Positions 17,636 through 25,981 of a stretch of DNA of 64,000 bases are shown in pieces. The DNA comes from Microbacterium foliorum (GTDB taxonomy: Bacteria > Actinomycetota > Actinomycetes > Actinomycetales > Microbacteriaceae), in NCBI RefSeq assembly GCF_003367705.1, contig NZ_CP031425.1, positions 930,001 through 994,000 on the forward strand. The letters are read 5' to 3'. The notes under the pieces were generated by a model. It worked only from the letters and a program-made list of their open reading frames with translations, had not been told where the DNA came from and did not search any database. Each line of letters begins with the position of its first letter. The stretch's first letter is position 1. Both the position numbers and the translations under genes were made by a program.

Positions 17636-18129
17636 GCGTGGATCCGGCGTTCCTCGGACATCACGAGATCGACACGTCCGCCGCGATGGAGCAGCTCGGG
17701 GTGCGCATCGGCGAGGGGCTGACCGCCGGCGACCTGCTCATCCTCACCGGGCCGCTCGGCGCGGGAAAGACGACCTTCACGCGCGGGCTCGCGCGAGGGC
17801 TGGGTGTGCGCGGCCCCGTGCAGAGTCCCACGTTCGTGATCGCCCGCACGCACCCCTCGCTCGTCGGACGCGCCCCGCTGGTGCACGTCGACGCCTATCG
17901 GCTGGGATCGGATGCCGAGCTCGATGACCTCGATCTCGACCTCGCCCGTTCGGTCGTCGTCGTGGAGTGGGGGCGCGGGATGGCGGAGGAGCTCGCCGAC
18001 ACCTGGTGGGACATCGAACTCGAGCGGCCGGTCGGCGGAGACGAGCAGCTCGACCCGTCCGAGCTCGACACGGATGCTCCGCGCCGCGTGACGATCACCC
18101 GCGAAGGACGCTCGACGAGCGCGGGGTGA
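17632..18129 (+). CDS. tsaE: tRNA t6A37 threonylcarbamoyltransferase complex ATPase subunit TsaE
   Basis: ATPase that supports the TsaB-TsaD complex in making t6A at position 37 of ANN-decoding tRNAs. 165 residues from the ATG at 17632, which overlaps the alr stop. The P-loop GPLGAGKTT is at about residues 40-48, followed by SPTFVIARTH and VHVDAYRLGSDAELDDLDLD, the family's switch and Asp-rich segments, and VVVVEWGRG. An acidic C-terminal extension of about 35 residues is probably disordered. Confidence 0.95.
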   Translation: MSVDPAFLGHHEIDTSAAMEQLGVRIGEGLTAGDLLILTGPLGAGKTTFTRGLARGLGVRGPVQSPTFVIARTHPSLVGRAPLVHVDAYRLGSDAELDDLDLDLARSVVVVEWGRGMAEELADTWWDIELERPVGGDEQLDPSELDTDAPRRVTITREGRSTSAG

Positions 18130-18137
18130 ACCCCGGC

Positions 18138-18143
18138 TACCCT
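18138..18143 (+). promoter_or_regulatory. Possible internal -10 box before tsaB
   Basis: TACCCT ends 6 nt before GTG 18150. The gap GGAGAG could also serve as a ribosome-binding site, so read-through translation from the upstream operon and a leaderless internal transcript are both possible. Confidence 0.35.
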
Positions 18144-18149
18144 GGAGAG

Positions 18150-18797
18150 GTGATCCTCGCCGTCGACACCTCTCTGGGCACCGCCGTCGCCCTCATCGAC
18201 GATGACGGCGTCCGCCTCTCCGACGCCTCGGCGGCGGATCCCCTCGGGCATGCCGAGGTGATCGGCGAGATGCTCGTCCGTGCCCTCGACGAGGCCGCGG
18301 GCGACGAGAGCATGGGCGACGGAGCTCCCCTGATCGGCCACGTGGTCGCCGGCATGGGACCGGGCCCCTTCACCGGACTCCGGATCGGCATCGCGGCGGC
18401 ACGCGCATTCGCGATGGGCCGCGGCATCCCGGTCGTCCCTGTGCCGAGCCACGCCGCCGCCGCACTCACCGCGATCGAGCACGACCGGATCGCCGGGCCT
18501 TTCGCGATCGTCACCGATGCCCGACGTCGCGAGGTCGCGATCACGGTCTTCGACGGAACCGATGCCGACGGACTCCCGGTCGTGATCGCCGACACCGTGC
18601 TCGTGCCGCGCGTCGATGCCGACGAGCATCTGGGAGCCACGCGCCGCATCGACGTCGAGACGCTCTCCGCCGTCGATCTCGCGCGGGTGGGCGCGCGATC
18701 CGTCGCCGCCGGGCGGATCCTCATGGCCGACGAACCTCTCTACCTGCGCCAGCCCGATGTCACCGTCCCCGGCGCGCCGAAGAAAGTCGGGCGATGA
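18150..18797 (+). CDS. tsaB: tRNA t6A37 threonylcarbamoyltransferase complex dimerization subunit TsaB
   Basis: 215 residues from GTG 18150, chosen because it gives the family N-terminus ILAVDTSLGTAVAL. TsaB is a catalytically silent ASKHA paralogue of TsaD that scaffolds the t6A complex. GMGPGPFTGLRIGIAAARAFAMG near residue 70 is the signature of the family. The gene sits 20 nt after tsaE and overlaps rimI by 4 nt. It ends in a short basic tail. Confidence 0.93.
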   Translation: MILAVDTSLGTAVALIDDDGVRLSDASAADPLGHAEVIGEMLVRALDEAAGDESMGDGAPLIGHVVAGMGPGPFTGLRIGIAAARAFAMGRGIPVVPVPSHAAAALTAIEHDRIAGPFAIVTDARRREVAITVFDGTDADGLPVVIADTVLVPRVDADEHLGATRRIDVETLSAVDLARVGARSVAAGRILMADEPLYLRQPDVTVPGAPKKVGR

Positions 18798-19300
18798 CGC
18801 TGCGCGCGGCGACGCCCCACGATCTGGACGCGATCATGGCGGTGGAGCGACGCTCCTTCCCGACCGACGCCTGGAGCCCCCAGGCGATGGCCGACGAGCT
18901 CTCCAGCCCGCATGGCCGCTACCTGGTCGACGAGCACGAGGGCAGCGTCATCGGCTACGGGGGAGTGCGCGCGCTGCAGGGGTCCCGCGACGCCGACATC
19001 CAGACCATCGCCTTCGACGAGAGGCATCGGGGCGCCGGCCGCGGGCGCGCGCTGCTGCGCGCGCTGCTCGCCGCGGCGGCCGAGCGGGGCGCGCGAGAGG
19101 TCTTCCTCGAGGTGCGGGCCGACAACCCCGGCGCCGAGGGGCTCTACCTCTCCGAGGGGTTCGAGGAGATCGGGCGACGCCCGCGCTACTACCAGCCGGA
19201 TGACGTCGACGCGATCGTGATGCGGCTCGCGCTGCCTGATCGCCGCGCGCACGACGAGACCGGACCTCTGCAGGATGCCGCGAAGGAGGGCGCCGAATGA
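18794..19300 (+). CDS. rimI: GNAT N-acetyltransferase, RimI type (ribosomal protein S18 alanine acetyltransferase)
   Basis: 168 residues. The N-terminus [21 protein letters not shown] is typical of RimI; the acetyl-CoA loop is [18 protein letters not shown] near residue 75 and [27 protein letters not shown] is the conserved C-terminal strand-helix. Bacterial RimI acetylates the N-terminus of ribosomal protein S18 and probably other proteins. Its position between tsaB and tsaD is a standard actinobacterial arrangement. It overlaps both neighbours by 4 nt. Confidence 0.92.
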   Translation: MTLRAATPHDLDAIMAVERRSFPTDAWSPQAMADELSSPHGRYLVDEHEGSVIGYGGVRALQGSRDADIQTIAFDERHRGAGRGRALLRALLAAAAERGAREVFLEVRADNPGAEGLYLSEGFEEIGRRPRYYQPDDVDAIVMRLALPDRRAHDETGPLQDAAKEGAE

Positions 19301-20367
19301 CCGAGCCGCTGGTGCTGGGCATCGAGACGAGCTGCGACGAGACCGGGATCGGCATCGTCCGCGGCCGCACTCTGCTGTCGAACACGATCGCCTCGAGCAT
19401 GGACGAGCACGCCCGCTACGGCGGCGTCGTGCCCGAGGTCGCCGCGCGCGCGCACCTCGAGGCGCTGCAGCCGTCGATCGACGCCGCGCTCGCCGAGGCG
19501 GGCGTGCGACTCGACGAGCTCGACGCCGTGGCCGTGACCAGCGGCCCCGGCCTGGCCGGCGCCCTGATGGTCGGGGTCGGCGCTGCCAAGGGCCTCGCGG
19601 TGTCCCTCGGCACGCCGCTCTATGCCGTGAACCATCTCGTGGGGCATATCGCCGCCGACATCCTGACCCCCGACTCCGATCCTCTGGAGTACCCGACGAT
19701 CGCGCTGCTGGTCTCCGGCGGGCACACGTCGCTGCTGCACGTGCGCGACCTCACCACCGACGTCGAGATGCTCGGCGAGACCATGGACGACGCCGCCGGC
19801 GAGGCGTTCGACAAGGTCGCGCGGCTGCTGTCGCTGCCCTACCCGGGTGGGCCGGAGATCGATCGCGCGGCGCGGGAGGGCGACCCGAACGCCATCCGCT
19901 TCCCGCGGGGCCTGTCCCGCGCCTCCGATCTGGCCGCCCACCGCTACGACTTCTCGTTCTCGGGTCTCAAGACGGCGGTCGCCCGCTGGGTGGAGCGCTG
20001 CGAGGCCGACGGTGTGCCCGTACCGGTCGCCGATGTCGCGGCGAGCTTCCGCGAGGCCGTGGTCGACGTGCTCGTGACGAAGGCGCTCGCCGCCTGCGCC
20101 GATCTCGGGGTGCCCCGTCTGCTGCTGGGCGGAGGCGTCATCGCCAATCGCCGCCTGCGTGAGGTCGCACTCTCCCGTGCGGCGGCGGCCGGGGTCACGG
20201 TCCGCATCCCGCCGTTGTCGCTGTGCACCGACAACGGGGCCATGATCGCCGCCCTCGCCGCCGAGCTGATCTCGTCGGGACGCCGCCCGTCGACGCTCGC
20301 CTTCGGCGCCGATTCGACCCTGCCCGTGACCGAGATCCAGGTCGCGGAGCGGAGCGTGGTGTCGTGA
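19297..20367 (+). CDS. tsaD: tRNA t6A37 threonylcarbamoyltransferase TsaD
   Basis: Catalytic subunit that transfers threonylcarbamoyl from TC-AMP to A37 of tRNA. 356 residues. [15 protein letters not shown] opens the ASKHA fold; the metal-binding histidines lie in [39 protein letters not shown] and [14 protein letters not shown] are family blocks; the last ligand Asp is in [10 protein letters not shown]. The stop overlaps the ATG of the next gene by one base. The operon thus supplies the t6A enzymes except TsaC, which is not in the window. Confidence 0.96.
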   Translation: MTEPLVLGIETSCDETGIGIVRGRTLLSNTIASSMDEHARYGGVVPEVAARAHLEALQPSIDAALAEAGVRLDELDAVAVTSGPGLAGALMVGVGAAKGLAVSLGTPLYAVNHLVGHIAADILTPDSDPLEYPTIALLVSGGHTSLLHVRDLTTDVEMLGETMDDAAGEAFDKVARLLSLPYPGGPEIDRAAREGDPNAIRFPRGLSRASDLAAHRYDFSFSGLKTAVARWVERCEADGVPVPVADVAASFREAVVDVLVTKALAACADLGVPRLLLGGGVIANRRLREVALSRAAAAGVTVRIPPLSLCTDNGAMIAALAAELISSGRRPSTLAFGADSTLPVTEIQVAERSVVS

Positions 20368-20885
20368 TGAGCGATGCGACACGGGGAGCCGACGCCGCGG
20401 GCACCGATCCGGCGGCGGGCAGGGTCGTGCCGCCGGCCCGCATCGACATCCCCAGCGGTGAGGTGGAGCGCCCGACGGGTGCCGCTCGACTGCCGGGTGC
20501 CCGACGCGACGGCTACACGCGGCTGCCCACCGGGCCGGTCGGTGTCGAGCCGGTGATCGTGACCGGTCCGATGCTCGACGAGGTCAGGCGCGACACCGAC
20601 TGGCAGCCCTCGACCGACACCGGGACGGTGACTGCCGCGGTCGACGACACCCGGCTCGCTCCCTGGGCGCTGATGGCGGCGATCGTGGCACTGGCCAGCT
20701 CGTTCTTCGTCGGCTGGGGGCTGCCGATCGCGGTGATCTCGGTCGTCGCCGCGATCATGTCGCTTCGGCGTCCCGTCGAGAGTCGTTCGATCGCGCGCTG
20801 GGCGCTCGTGCTCGGGCTGTGCGCGACGGTCTACAGCCTGGGATGGCTCGTCTGGGCGGGTATGCAGTTCGAAAGGCTCGGATAG
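20367..20885 (+). CDS. Small two-helix membrane protein (DUF4190-like)
   Basis: 172 residues from the ATG at 20367, which overlaps the tsaD stop (TGATG). The first 95 residues are polar, Pro/Gly/Asp-rich and probably cytoplasmic and disordered. Two hydrophobic helices follow: LMAAIVALASSFFVGWGLPIAV-type residues around 97-130 and a second around 140-165, separated by SLRRPVESRSIARWALVLG. The Gly-rich double hairpin with a basic loop resembles DUF4190-type proteins. The function is unknown; the stop is 3 nt before the next gene. Confidence 0.6.
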   Translation: MSDATRGADAAGTDPAAGRVVPPARIDIPSGEVERPTGAARLPGARRDGYTRLPTGPVGVEPVIVTGPMLDEVRRDTDWQPSTDTGTVTAAVDDTRLAPWALMAAIVALASSFFVGWGLPIAVISVVAAIMSLRRPVESRSIARWALVLGLCATVYSLGWLVWAGMQFERLG

Positions 20886-20888
20886 CGG

Positions 20889-21956
20889 ATGCTCGGTGCC
20901 GAGGAGGCGCTCGAGCTTCGTGCGCTGCAGGAGCGTGCGTATGGCCGCGACGGGGCGTTGCGGGTCGACGAGGTGGCTCGGCTGCGCCGACTCGAGGCGC
21001 AGAGACGGGCATCCTCGTCAGGTGCGGAATCCGAGCAGCCGACGGCTCAGGGTCCCTCGGGCGCTGATGGTGCATCATCCGTCTCGGTCGATCCGGCGCC
21101 AGAGTCCGCCCCTGCGCCCGCGCCGCGCTCGCAGGACGACGGCGCGGAGGGATCCGCACCGTCTTCGCCTCGGACGCGCGGGCGCAGCGCTCTGCTGCTG
21201 GCGTCGGTATGCGTGGTGCTCGGCCTGGGGGCGGGATGGCTGCTGTTCGCCGATCGGGGCATCTCGTCGATGTCGCTGACGTCGACGCAGCAGGAATGGC
21301 AGAACGCGATCGTGGCCTCGGGGCGGTACGACCCCGGCTCGGTGCGCGCGCTGCGCGAGGAGCGGGGCGTGGTGGTCTGGTACGCCACGAAGGATGACGG
21401 CACGCAGGTGTGCGTGGTGCTGGGGGATGCCGAGTCGACGGCCCCCGCCTGCACGACTCGTGAGCAGGCGCTGGCGCAGGGGGTGAGCGCCAGCCTCGTG
21501 ACGGTGGTCGACGACTCGCAGACCTTGGATGTCGACGCGTACATGTACCTGACCGATGACGGCGCACCTGCGATCGTCACCAGCAGCTACATGTCGATGC
21601 CGCAGTCGTCGGCCCAGTTCGCGACTCCCGAGGAGGCGGCTGTCGCGGTCTCCCTCGCAGAGGATGTCGGCCTCGACCGGCGCTCGATCATGGTCGTCGG
21701 CTACGACGGCGAGACGCCGATCTGGGTCGGCGTCGACAAGGCGACGCAGCGCTACTGTCTGGTCATCGACGGCTCGAGTCCCTCGCCGCCGATGGTGTGC
21801 GACGACAGTCTGATGCTGGCCGAGACCGACAGGTCGCTCGGACTCGTCGTCGACGACGGCGACGGGATCACCCGCTACGAGTACCGGTTCGGCTACGGTC
21901 AGGGATACCTCACGGTCACGAGGGACGGGGAGGGCGACGATGCCGCACGAGAGTGA
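20889..21956 (+). CDS. Single-pass membrane protein of unknown function, paralogue of the next gene
   Basis: 355 residues. The cytoplasmic N-terminus (EALELRALQERAYGRDG, then DEVARLRRLEAQ) is a short helical motif shared with the following protein. A Pro/Ser-rich linker leads to one membrane helix at about residues 99-120, then a large extracellular part with W-Q-N-A-I and YDPGSVRALREERGVVVWYATKDDG, again shared with the paralogue. Four cysteines in the exported part could form disulphides. It overlaps the next gene by 17 nt. Probably a sensor or accessory envelope protein. Confidence 0.6.
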   Translation: MLGAEEALELRALQERAYGRDGALRVDEVARLRRLEAQRRASSSGAESEQPTAQGPSGADGASSVSVDPAPESAPAPAPRSQDDGAEGSAPSSPRTRGRSALLLASVCVVLGLGAGWLLFADRGISSMSLTSTQQEWQNAIVASGRYDPGSVRALREERGVVVWYATKDDGTQVCVVLGDAESTAPACTTREQALAQGVSASLVTVVDDSQTLDVDAYMYLTDDGAPAIVTSSYMSMPQSSAQFATPEEAAVAVSLAEDVGLDRRSIMVVGYDGETPIWVGVDKATQRYCLVIDGSSPSPPMVCDDSLMLAETDRSLGLVVDDGDGITRYEYRFGYGQGYLTVTRDGEGDDAARE

Positions 21957-23076
21957 CGCTGCCGAACTGCGAGCGCTGCAGGCCAGGGCCTACGGGCGCG
22001 GCGGTGGACTCTCCGACACGGATGCCGCGCGTCTGGCCGCCCTCGAATCGGCCCGTGTCGTACGGACCGCAGGAGACGCCGGCGACGCCGGCGATCCTGT
22101 GCCCCTCGACGATGCGATTTCTGCCGTCGATCCGACCCTTGACGGTGATGCCGTGCCTGCTGCTGGTGCCGCGACTCCTGCTGGTGACGCGATTCCTGAC
22201 GATGCCGCGACTCCTGGTGATACCGCGACGCCTGCCGCTCCGGCCGACACCGTGCCGCCTGCGGGGAGCCGCAGGAGGTGGACCTCGCTCGTCGCCGCCT
22301 CGGCCGCCCTTCTGCTGGTCGGGCTCGGCGTGGGCTGGGCGGTGTTCGCGGAGAAGGGCGACGGGATCTCCCTCACCGCGGCGCAGCAGGAGCGGCGGGC
22401 GGCGCTCCAGGACGACGGCGGGTACGACCCGGGGAGCCTCAGGGCGATCGGCCAGGACGACGATGCGCTGGTCTGGCTCGCCACGAAGGATGACGGTGAG
22501 CTGAGCTGCCTCACCCTCGACGTCGCGGCGGAGTCGTCGACGCAGTGCGCTCCCACCGAGGATCTCGAGAGAGGCTGGGGATTCGGAGTGAGCGTCGTCA
22601 CCCCGGCGGGCGACGACGACGAGCCTGCGCAGCAGCTCTCTGCGACGGCGGCGCGCGCGACCACGGGTGAGTTCGTGGCGGTCGTGCAGCGCTGGGACAC
22701 GAGCGGGAACGACTGGATGTCGCAGTTCGAGGGGGCGGAGCGGGATCGGGCGGAGCAGCTCGCGGACGAGGGGTTCGACGAGTACACCTATTCGATCGTC
22801 GGCGACTTCCAGGAGCAGCCCGTCTGGTTCGGTCAGCGCACCACGGGCGCGGTGACCGAAGACTGCCTGGTCGTCGACGCCCTCGACGCGACCCAGTGCG
22901 TGCGCGCCGGCGAATCCCGCGAGGCCGGGATCGGCATCAGAACGGTGACGTTCGACGAGGGGGCGGGCCGGACCGTCACGTCGGATGTGCTCCTCTCGTT
23001 CACCCGCAGCGGCACCCCGTACCTCGTGGTGAGCGACGACGCGCCGGCGTCCGCCTCTGGCACGGATGCCGGCTGA
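21940..23076 (+). CDS. Single-pass membrane protein of unknown function, paralogue of the preceding gene
   Basis: 378 residues. It keeps the same plan as its upstream neighbour: ELRALQARAYGRGGGLSDTD near the start, a low-complexity Ala/Asp/Pro linker (nucleotides about 22100-22260, built from near-repeats of GATGCCGCGACTCCTG), one membrane helix at about residues 115-138, and an exported domain with YDPGSLRAIGQDDDALVWLA and paired cysteines. The two genes must come from a tandem duplication. ATG start inside the end of the previous gene, so translation is probably coupled. Confidence 0.6.
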   Translation: MPHESDAAELRALQARAYGRGGGLSDTDAARLAALESARVVRTAGDAGDAGDPVPLDDAISAVDPTLDGDAVPAAGAATPAGDAIPDDAATPGDTATPAAPADTVPPAGSRRRWTSLVAASAALLLVGLGVGWAVFAEKGDGISLTAAQQERRAALQDDGGYDPGSLRAIGQDDDALVWLATKDDGELSCLTLDVAAESSTQCAPTEDLERGWGFGVSVVTPAGDDDEPAQQLSATAARATTGEFVAVVQRWDTSGNDWMSQFEGAERDRAEQLADEGFDEYTYSIVGDFQEQPVWFGQRTTGAVTEDCLVVDALDATQCVRAGESREAGIGIRTVTFDEGAGRTVTSDVLLSFTRSGTPYLVVSDDAPASASGTDAG

Positions 23077-23087
23077 CCGCGCTCCGG

Positions 23088-24296
23088 CTATCCGGCCGCG
23101 GGAACCCGGTCGGCGAGGATCGCCCGTCGCTGGTCGCCCACTCGGGTGAGGATCAGGGTGGCAGCGGCATCGCCTCTGAGCGCGAGCTTCTTGCGGAAGG
23201 CGGCGGGGTCGATGTCCATCCCGCGCTTCTTGATCTCGAGGGTGCCGATCCGGTGGGACTTGAGGACGGCGCTGATGGCCTTCGGGTTGGCCGGCATCGT
23301 CTCGCGCACCCGGAAGCTCTGCACGAACGGGCTGGTCAGCGCTGAGTCCGAGGTCAGGTACGCGATGCGCTCGTCGAGCATCCCCGCCTCGAGGGAGCGC
23401 GCGACGTCGCCGATGAGACGGGCGCGGATCACCGCCCCGTCGGGTTCGTGCAGGAACGCCCCGAGCTCGCGCACCGGCGCATCGTCGGCGTCGGCACCGG
23501 CGGTCAGCTCGTGCGAGCGCTCGCCGCGGATGACCAGTGCTGCGCGGCGCACCCCTTCGCGTGCGAGTGCCCCCGTCCACAGGACGAGCTCGACGACGCT
23601 GCCCTCCGCGCTCACCCACTGGGCCTCGGCATCGGCGGGGAGGGCGTCACGGTCGTGCCCCGGGCCGAGCTTGATGCCGGAGGGGACGCGGGAGGCGAGC
23701 TCGAACGCCCAGTCCAGCGGTGGGGAGTAGTCGTCGGACGAGACGCGGCGGGTCTCGCCGTGTCCTGCGGTGCGGCGGGCGGGGTCCATCCAGATCGCCG
23801 TCGTGCCGTCCGTCTCCGTCGGCGCGTGCTCCTGCGCCGTCCCGTGCGCGACCGTGGCGCTGTCGGCGAAGGGCGCGAGGTTGTAGGCGGCGATGGCCGC
23901 GGTGACCTCGTCGGCATCGACCGCCGACACGTCGAGCCCGGCACCGGCGAAAGCGAGGGAGTCGCCGCCGATGCCGCAGCCCAGGTCGGCGACGGCGGTG
24001 ACGCCGGCGCGGCGCATCCGCTGGGCATGCCGCGCGGCGACGCCGAGGCGCGTCGCCTGCTCGAGACCCGCGCGCGTGAACAGCATCCGCGCGGCGAAGT
24101 CGCCGAACTTCGCCTGGCCGCGCGAGCGCAGCGCAGCCTGACCCACCACGGCCGACACGAGGTCGGGGGAGTGGCCCGCCGCGCGCAGGCGCGACACGGC
24201 CCTGGCGACATCGGCGCCCTGTTCGATCGGGCCGAGAGCGTCCAGCAGCTCCAGGCCCTCGGGGGTCAGCAGTGCACGCAGCTCGGACATCTCCAC
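23088..24296 (-). CDS. Class I SAM-dependent methyltransferase with THUMP-like C-terminal domain
   Basis: 402 residues. The SAM-binding motif VADLGCGIGGDSLAFAGAG is at about residue 103-121 with the acidic VDAD at the end of strand 2, and IWMDPARR resembles the motif IV region of rRNA/tRNA base methyltransferases. The C-terminus (MDIDPAAFRKKLALRGDAAATLILTR) is the THUMP-like segment that presumably binds RNA. The substrate is unknown; a structured RNA is most likely. GTG start with TAAGCT 6 nt upstream; ATG 24290 is an alternative. It is convergent with the paralogue pair and divergent from groES. Confidence 0.82.
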   Translation of the reverse strand: MEMSELRALLTPEGLELLDALGPIEQGADVARAVSRLRAAGHSPDLVSAVVGQAALRSRGQAKFGDFAARMLFTRAGLEQATRLGVAARHAQRMRRAGVTAVADLGCGIGGDSLAFAGAGLDVSAVDADEVTAAIAAYNLAPFADSATVAHGTAQEHAPTETDGTTAIWMDPARRTAGHGETRRVSSDDYSPPLDWAFELASRVPSGIKLGPGHDRDALPADAEAQWVSAEGSVVELVLWTGALAREGVRRAALVIRGERSHELTAGADADDAPVRELGAFLHEPDGAVIRARLIGDVARSLEAGMLDERIAYLTSDSALTSPFVQSFRVRETMPANPKAISAVLKSHRIGTLEIKKRGMDIDPAAFRKKLALRGDAAATLILTRVGDQRRAILADRVPAAG

Positions 24297-24302
24297 CCGG
24301 CA

Positions 24303-24308
24303 AGCTTA
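24303..24308 (-). promoter_or_regulatory. -10 box for a leaderless methyltransferase transcript
   Basis: On the minus strand TAAGCT ends 6 nt before GTG 24296. This supports the GTG over the internal ATG as the start. Confidence 0.45.
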
Positions 24309-24330
24309 GGCGGCGGCGAGGCCGGCGCGA

Positions 24331-24357
24331 TTGGCACTCGCATTGCATGAGTGCCAG
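24331..24357. promoter_or_regulatory. CIRCE operator 1 (HrcA site)
   Basis: TTGGCACTC-N9-GAGTGCCAG, with the arms GGCACTC/GAGTGCC perfectly complementary. The spacing of 9 equals the CIRCE consensus TTAGCACTC-N9-GAGTGCTAA. It overlaps the proposed -35 box of the groES promoter, so HrcA binding would block RNA polymerase. Confidence 0.88.
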
Positions 24358-24372
24358 CCGACGCCCTACACT
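24344..24372 (+). promoter_or_regulatory. groES promoter
   Basis: TTGCAT at 24344-24349 and TACACT at 24367-24372 are separated by exactly 17 bp. One CIRCE overlaps the -35 box and the other begins 5 bp after the -10 box, at the expected transcription start. Confidence 0.7.
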
Positions 24373-24377
24373 GGGTG

Positions 24378-24404
24378 TTAGCACTCTCGGGTTGAGAGTG
24401 CGAA
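24378..24404. promoter_or_regulatory. CIRCE operator 2 (HrcA site)
   Basis: TTAGCACTC-N9-GAGTGCGAA: the left arm is identical to the CIRCE consensus and the right arm differs at two positions. It lies at the predicted transcription start, 40 nt before the groES start codon, and would also be present in the 5' end of the mRNA. Confidence 0.92.
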
Positions 24405-24443
24405 AAAGTCTTCCTGTCAGCGTCAAGAAAGAAGAGGTAGACC

Positions 24444-24740
24444 GTGTCGGTTTCCATCAAGCCGCTCGAGGACCGCATCGTCATCAAGCAGGTCGAGGCC
24501 GAGCAGACCACCGCGAGTGGCCTGGTCATCCCCGACACCGCCAAGGAGAAGCCCCAGGAGGGCGAGGTCGTGGCCGTTGGCCCCGGCCGCATCGATGACA
24601 ACGGCAACCGCGTTCCGCTCGACGTCGCCGTGGGCGACCGTGTCCTGTACAGCAAGTACGGCGGCACCGAGGTGAAGTTCGGCGCAGACGAGTTCCTCGT
24701 CCTGTCGGCACGCGACGTGCTCGCGGTCGTCGTCCGCTGA
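24444..24740 (+). CDS. groES: Co-chaperonin GroES (Hsp10)
   Basis: 98 residues, standard GroES length. Forms the heptameric lid of the GroEL cage. [16 protein letters not shown] opens the beta-barrel, [24 protein letters not shown] residues form the mobile loop with its hydrophobic tip, and [14 protein letters not shown] closes the barrel. GTG start with AAAGAAGAGG upstream. No groEL follows: a terminator is 12 nt after the stop and rarD comes next, so the chaperonin partner must be encoded elsewhere. Control is by HrcA through two CIRCE sites. Confidence 0.97.
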   Translation: MSVSIKPLEDRIVIKQVEAEQTTASGLVIPDTAKEKPQEGEVVAVGPGRIDDNGNRVPLDVAVGDRVLYSKYGGTEVKFGADEFLVLSARDVLAVVVR

Positions 24741-24753
24741 GACAACGTCTTCG

Positions 24754-24788
24754 AAAGGGCCCGGATGCATCTCGCATCCGGGCCCTTT
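24754..24788 (+). terminator. Rho-independent-type terminator of groES
   Basis: AAAGGGCCCGGATGC at 24754-24768 pairs perfectly with GCATCCGGGCCCTTT at 24774-24788 around the 5-nt loop ATCTC. Only the stem's own T triplet follows, as is usual in high-GC actinobacteria. Confidence 0.9.
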
Positions 24789-24888
24789 CCGTGTGCGTGA
24801 CGAGTCCGGCGCCCGCCAGGTCTGCGCGCTTTCCTGCCATTCTCCGGCCGTGCACGATGCCGCGCCGATGGCCGAGGTGACGCGGCAC

Positions 24889-24894
24889 TAGGGT
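24889..24894 (+). promoter_or_regulatory. -10 box for a leaderless rarD transcript
   Basis: TAGGGT ends 6 nt before GTG 24901. Confidence 0.45.
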
Positions 24895-24900
24895 TGTCCG

Positions 24901-25836
24901 GTGACCCCCACGAGCACCGCCACCCGCGCCACGCAGACGGCCGGTGTCGCCTACGCGGGCGGCGCCTATCTGCTCTGGGGCGTGCTGCCCCTGTACTTCC
25001 TGCTGCTCGCACCGACAGGACCGTGGGAGGTCGTCGCCTGGCGGGTGCTCCTGTCGCTCCTGTTCTGCGTCATCCTGCTCACGGTGACCCGAGGATGGCA
25101 GGCCTTCGGTGCCATCGTGCGTCAGCCCCGGCTGCTGGGATGGACGGCCCTGGCCGGCGTGCTGATCTACGTCAACTGGCAGGTCTTCGTGTTCGGCACG
25201 CTCAGCCACAACGTGGTCGAGACCAGCCTCGGCTACTTCATCAACCCGATCATGACGGTGCTGCTCGGGGTGTTCGTGCTCAAAGAGCGCATCCGCCGGC
25301 TGCAGTGGGTGGCCGTCGGCATCGCCTCGGCCGCGGTGATCGTGATCGTGGTGCTGTACCGTTCGTTCCCCTGGATCGCACTCTCACTCACCGTCTCCTT
25401 CGGGGTCTACGGGCTCATCAAGAAGAAGATCGGCCCGGCCGTCGACGCGATCAGCGGGCTGACCCTCGAGTCGTTCTGGTTGATCCCCATCGCCGTGGTC
25501 CAGCTGGTGCTCGTCGCCACCGGCTCCGGCCTCACGATGGGGGCCAACGGCGCGGGGCACGCCGTGCTGCTGGCTCTCGCCGGCGTCGCCACCGCGGTGC
25601 CCCTGCTGCTGTTCGCCGCGGGGACCCGGCGGATCGACCTGACGGTCATCGGGATGATCCAGTTCGTGACGCCCGTGATGCAGTTCATCATCGGCGCCGT
25701 GGTGCTCGGCGAGCCCATGCCGATCGAGCGCTGGGTGGGTTTCGTCTTCGTCTGGGTCGCGATCGCCGTCTTCCTCGTCGACCTCGTGATCGCCACCCGT
25801 CGCGGGCGTCGGAACGGGCGCTCGAAACCGATCTGA
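24901..25836 (+). CDS. rarD: RarD-type EamA-family transporter
   Basis: 311 residues with about ten hydrophobic segments, the standard ten-helix drug/metabolite transporter layout of two EamA halves. GVAYAGGAYLLWGVLPLYFLLL at the N-terminus, NWQVFVFGTLSHNVVETSLGYFINP in the first half, and MIQFVTPVMQFIIGA in the second are characteristic of RarD. The substrate is not established for the family. It ends with a short basic tail. It is a single gene between the groES terminator and the livJ-like gene. Confidence 0.88.
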   Translation: MTPTSTATRATQTAGVAYAGGAYLLWGVLPLYFLLLAPTGPWEVVAWRVLLSLLFCVILLTVTRGWQAFGAIVRQPRLLGWTALAGVLIYVNWQVFVFGTLSHNVVETSLGYFINPIMTVLLGVFVLKERIRRLQWVAVGIASAAVIVIVVLYRSFPWIALSLTVSFGVYGLIKKKIGPAVDAISGLTLESFWLIPIAVVQLVLVATGSGLTMGANGAGHAVLLALAGVATAVPLLLFAAGTRRIDLTVIGMIQFVTPVMQFIIGAVVLGEPMPIERWVGFVFVWVAIAVFLVDLVIATRRGRRNGRSKPI

Positions 25837-25981
25837 ACGGCGGAATCATGCGGCGCGTGACCCGGTGGCGGATCGTTAACGCACCGAAACATCGGCGACC
25901 CCTATGCGAAGCCTTTCAGTCCTAGTGTTAGAGCCACCCGACCGTGGTCACAATCCACGGCCAGTCACGCAAGGGAGCATC

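Noticed and set aside
24444..24900. A groEL gene or fragment after groES
   Set aside because: A strong terminator follows within 12 nt and no chaperonin sequence is present before rarD.
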